From: Macrosoma leucophasiata
Taxonomy: Eukaryota > Arthropoda > Insecta > Lepidoptera > Hedylidae
Direction of reading: 5' to 3'
Assembly: GCA_036365455.1 (NCBI GenBank)
Contig: JAWQUS010000023.1
Location: 1,922,001-1,986,000 of the forward strand
Length of the DNA stretch: 64,000 nucleotides
The stretch's first letter is position 1. Each line of letters opens with the position of its first letter. Below are positions 62,787-64,000 of this stretch, in pieces. The position numbers and the translations under genes are program-made. The notes below the pieces were generated by a model. It did no database searches. It had not been told where the DNA came from and saw nothing but the letters and a program-made list of their open reading frames with translations.

Positions 62787-62938
62787 GTTTTATATTTGTA
62801 ATGTTTAGATTAAGTTTATAAAGAAAAATTGTATACTTTGGTCAGAGAATAAAGGCTTATCTTATCCTTATCTTAAATTAGGTAATGCTGTGGTGCCTAC
62901 GCCCGCGAGCTCCGTCACTGGAGCTCTACCACCAGTAA
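62412..62938 (-). repeat. A-repeat split by an AT-rich insertion
   Basis: 62412-62651 and 62874-62938 are the two parts, ending CTCTACCACCAGT. Confidence 0.8.
62652..62873 (+). mobile_element. AT-rich retroelement tail inserted in A-repeat
   Basis: Contains an (AT)n tract (62690-62780), then TTTGGTCAGAGAATAAAGGC and a (CTTAT)n tail. Flanks TAAATAAGGTAATG (62638-62651) and TAAATTAGGTAATG (62874-62887) differ by one base and look like a TSD. Probably a LINE 3' end (inference). Confidence 0.65.
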
Positions 62939-63048
62939 AACCCTCCTAACCCTATCGAATCCTCTCCAGTACAGCAGTAGCAAACCTTCTACCATTAGAC
63001 TACTGGGACAAGAATTCTTAGTAATAACTATTTAAAAATAATATTATA

Positions 63049-63515
63049 AAGCTCTGGAACGCACTTCCCGTGGCTATCAGAAAATCTACTTGTAAATTCA
63101 CCTTCAAGCGAAAAATTAGAGAACACTATTTGAATTTACTTTCTTAGAAGTCACAAGTTTGGCATTCATCGTTGGATTTTCCTTAAAATATTTGATTTGA
63201 ATTGTATGTTTGTGTTTGTATATATATATATATATATATATGTATATAATCTATATTATAAATACCATATTTATAGTTGCTGTATATATGTAATTTTTAT
63301 TATATATCTATTTATATACTATATTTATTAATATAATTATTTGATCAAATCATTTTCCACTCATAATTTCTAAATTTAGACCCGTTTTGCACCAACATCG
63401 TCGCTCTCTTCATAACCCAAAGGTTGACTGGGAGATAATGCCTAGCGGCATTAAGTCCGCCTTTATGTACACCATCTTCGTGCATAAAAAGAGTAAATAA
63501 ATAAATAAATTATAC
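63049..63515 (+). pseudogene. CR1/Jockey-like LINE, C-terminus plus 3' end
   Basis: Frame KLWNALPVAIRKSTCKFTFK then RKIREHYLNLLS*, ending at 63147. The 3' UTR ends GGTTGACTGGGAGATAATGC, AAGTCCGCCTTTATGTACAC and an (AAAT)n tail. Same family as 16119-16225. Confidence 0.8.
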
Positions 63516-63549
63516 AGAAAAAATAACATCTAAATTATAATCAAATTAT

Positions 63550-63834
63550 ACTGGTGGTAGAGTTCCACTATAGGAGCTATTGCGCGTAGGCACCACCGCA
63601 TTACCTAATTTCTTTGCTGCTTAATGGTAGTGTTCAGCACTATCGTGTTTCGATTAGATAGTAATGTATGGCCCTGTAATACCTATCTCAGAGACATAAC
63701 AACTAAGGCCTCATGGGTGGCAACGCATCTGTATTTTGACCTCTTGTCTTTATGTAAGTGTCTGCAGGCTGCAGTCATCACTTAACATCAATGTGAACTG
63801 CATGCTTGTTCGTCACCCGCGGAACATAAAAAAA
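63550..63834 (+). repeat. A-repeat, diverged subfamily, full length
   Basis: ACTGGTGGTAGAGTTCC with GATTAGATAGTAATGTATGG and CTATCTCAGAGACATAAC. Ends ACATAAAAAAA. Confidence 0.85.
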
Positions 63835-64000
63835 CTTAATCGATGCAGTTTTATACCATCACAAAATGAGCATCACAATAAAGTACCAACCCGAAAAACA
63901 ATTTCCTTTCACACACGAATCGAATACAGTAGCAGCCAATAAACAGCGAGTTAAGCCGGGCTTAAAAGTAGTTCCCAAGTTATTAAATCCGTGAAATATT

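Overview
The window looks like a repeat-dense, gene-poor stretch of a lepidopteran (moth or butterfly) nuclear genome. It is AT-rich. It carries repeat types typical of that order: Lep1-type Helitrons ending in CTAGT, 3' ends of RTE-, Jockey- and CR1-like LINEs, mariner and hAT DNA transposons, and several pol III-derived SINEs. I found no host protein-coding gene, no rRNA gene and no tRNA that I would call functional. Every protein homology I recognise is a broken transposase or reverse transcriptase remnant. Family and order assignments come from memory of motifs, not from a database search.

Families used in the entries: (1) A-repeat, about 290 bp, starting ACTGGTGGTAG and ending in poly(A), more than 30 copies on both strands. 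(2) 5S-SINE, about 350 bp, with a head matching the promoter half of 5S rRNA and an ATT-rich tail. (3) Gly-SINE, about 310 bp, with a tRNA-like head (A and B boxes) and a tail ending near GAAGTTACGT. (4) B-SINE, with a tRNA-like domain near its 3' end. (5) RTE-like LINE 3' ends with (CATA)n tails. (6) Jockey-like and CR1-like LINE C-termini. (7) Lep1-type Helitrons. (8) DNA transposons: two damaged mariner copies (10.0-11.4 and 43.7-45.0 kb), one hAT element with intact ends (28.7-30.7 kb) and three hAT-like MITEs.

Layout. 0-9 kb: A-repeats, a Jockey-like LINE tail, a three-copy local repeat and a MITE nested in an A-repeat. 9-14 kb: CR1-like tail, mariner copy 1 with a nested SINE, Gly-SINE, and a chimeric ORF ending in a mariner C-terminus. 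14-22 kb: LINE tails, stacked Helitrons, a GC-rich palindrome and a duplicated GC-rich segment. 22-31 kb: 5S-SINEs, a MITE, and an A-repeat split by an RTE-like LINE next to the 2-kb hAT element. 33-42 kb: Helitrons with nested SINEs, a tRNA-like inverted pair, and a local array of an unclassified roughly 410-bp unit. 43-52 kb: paired CRE palindromes, mariner copy 2, Gly-SINE, duplicated segments, RTE-like LINE fragments and a hAT MITE. 52-64 kb: A-repeats, a second duplicated segment, a TGG-rich microsatellite, and Gly- and 5S-SINEs with target-site duplications (TSDs), plus two CR1-like LINE tails.

About 16 insertions keep direct flanking duplications, all but one of them exact. These let the order of nesting be read directly: RTE-like LINE into A-repeat, SINE into mariner, SINE into Helitron, 5S-SINE into Helitron, MITE into A-repeat. 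The genes do not form a pathway. The window is best read as a record of successive transposition.
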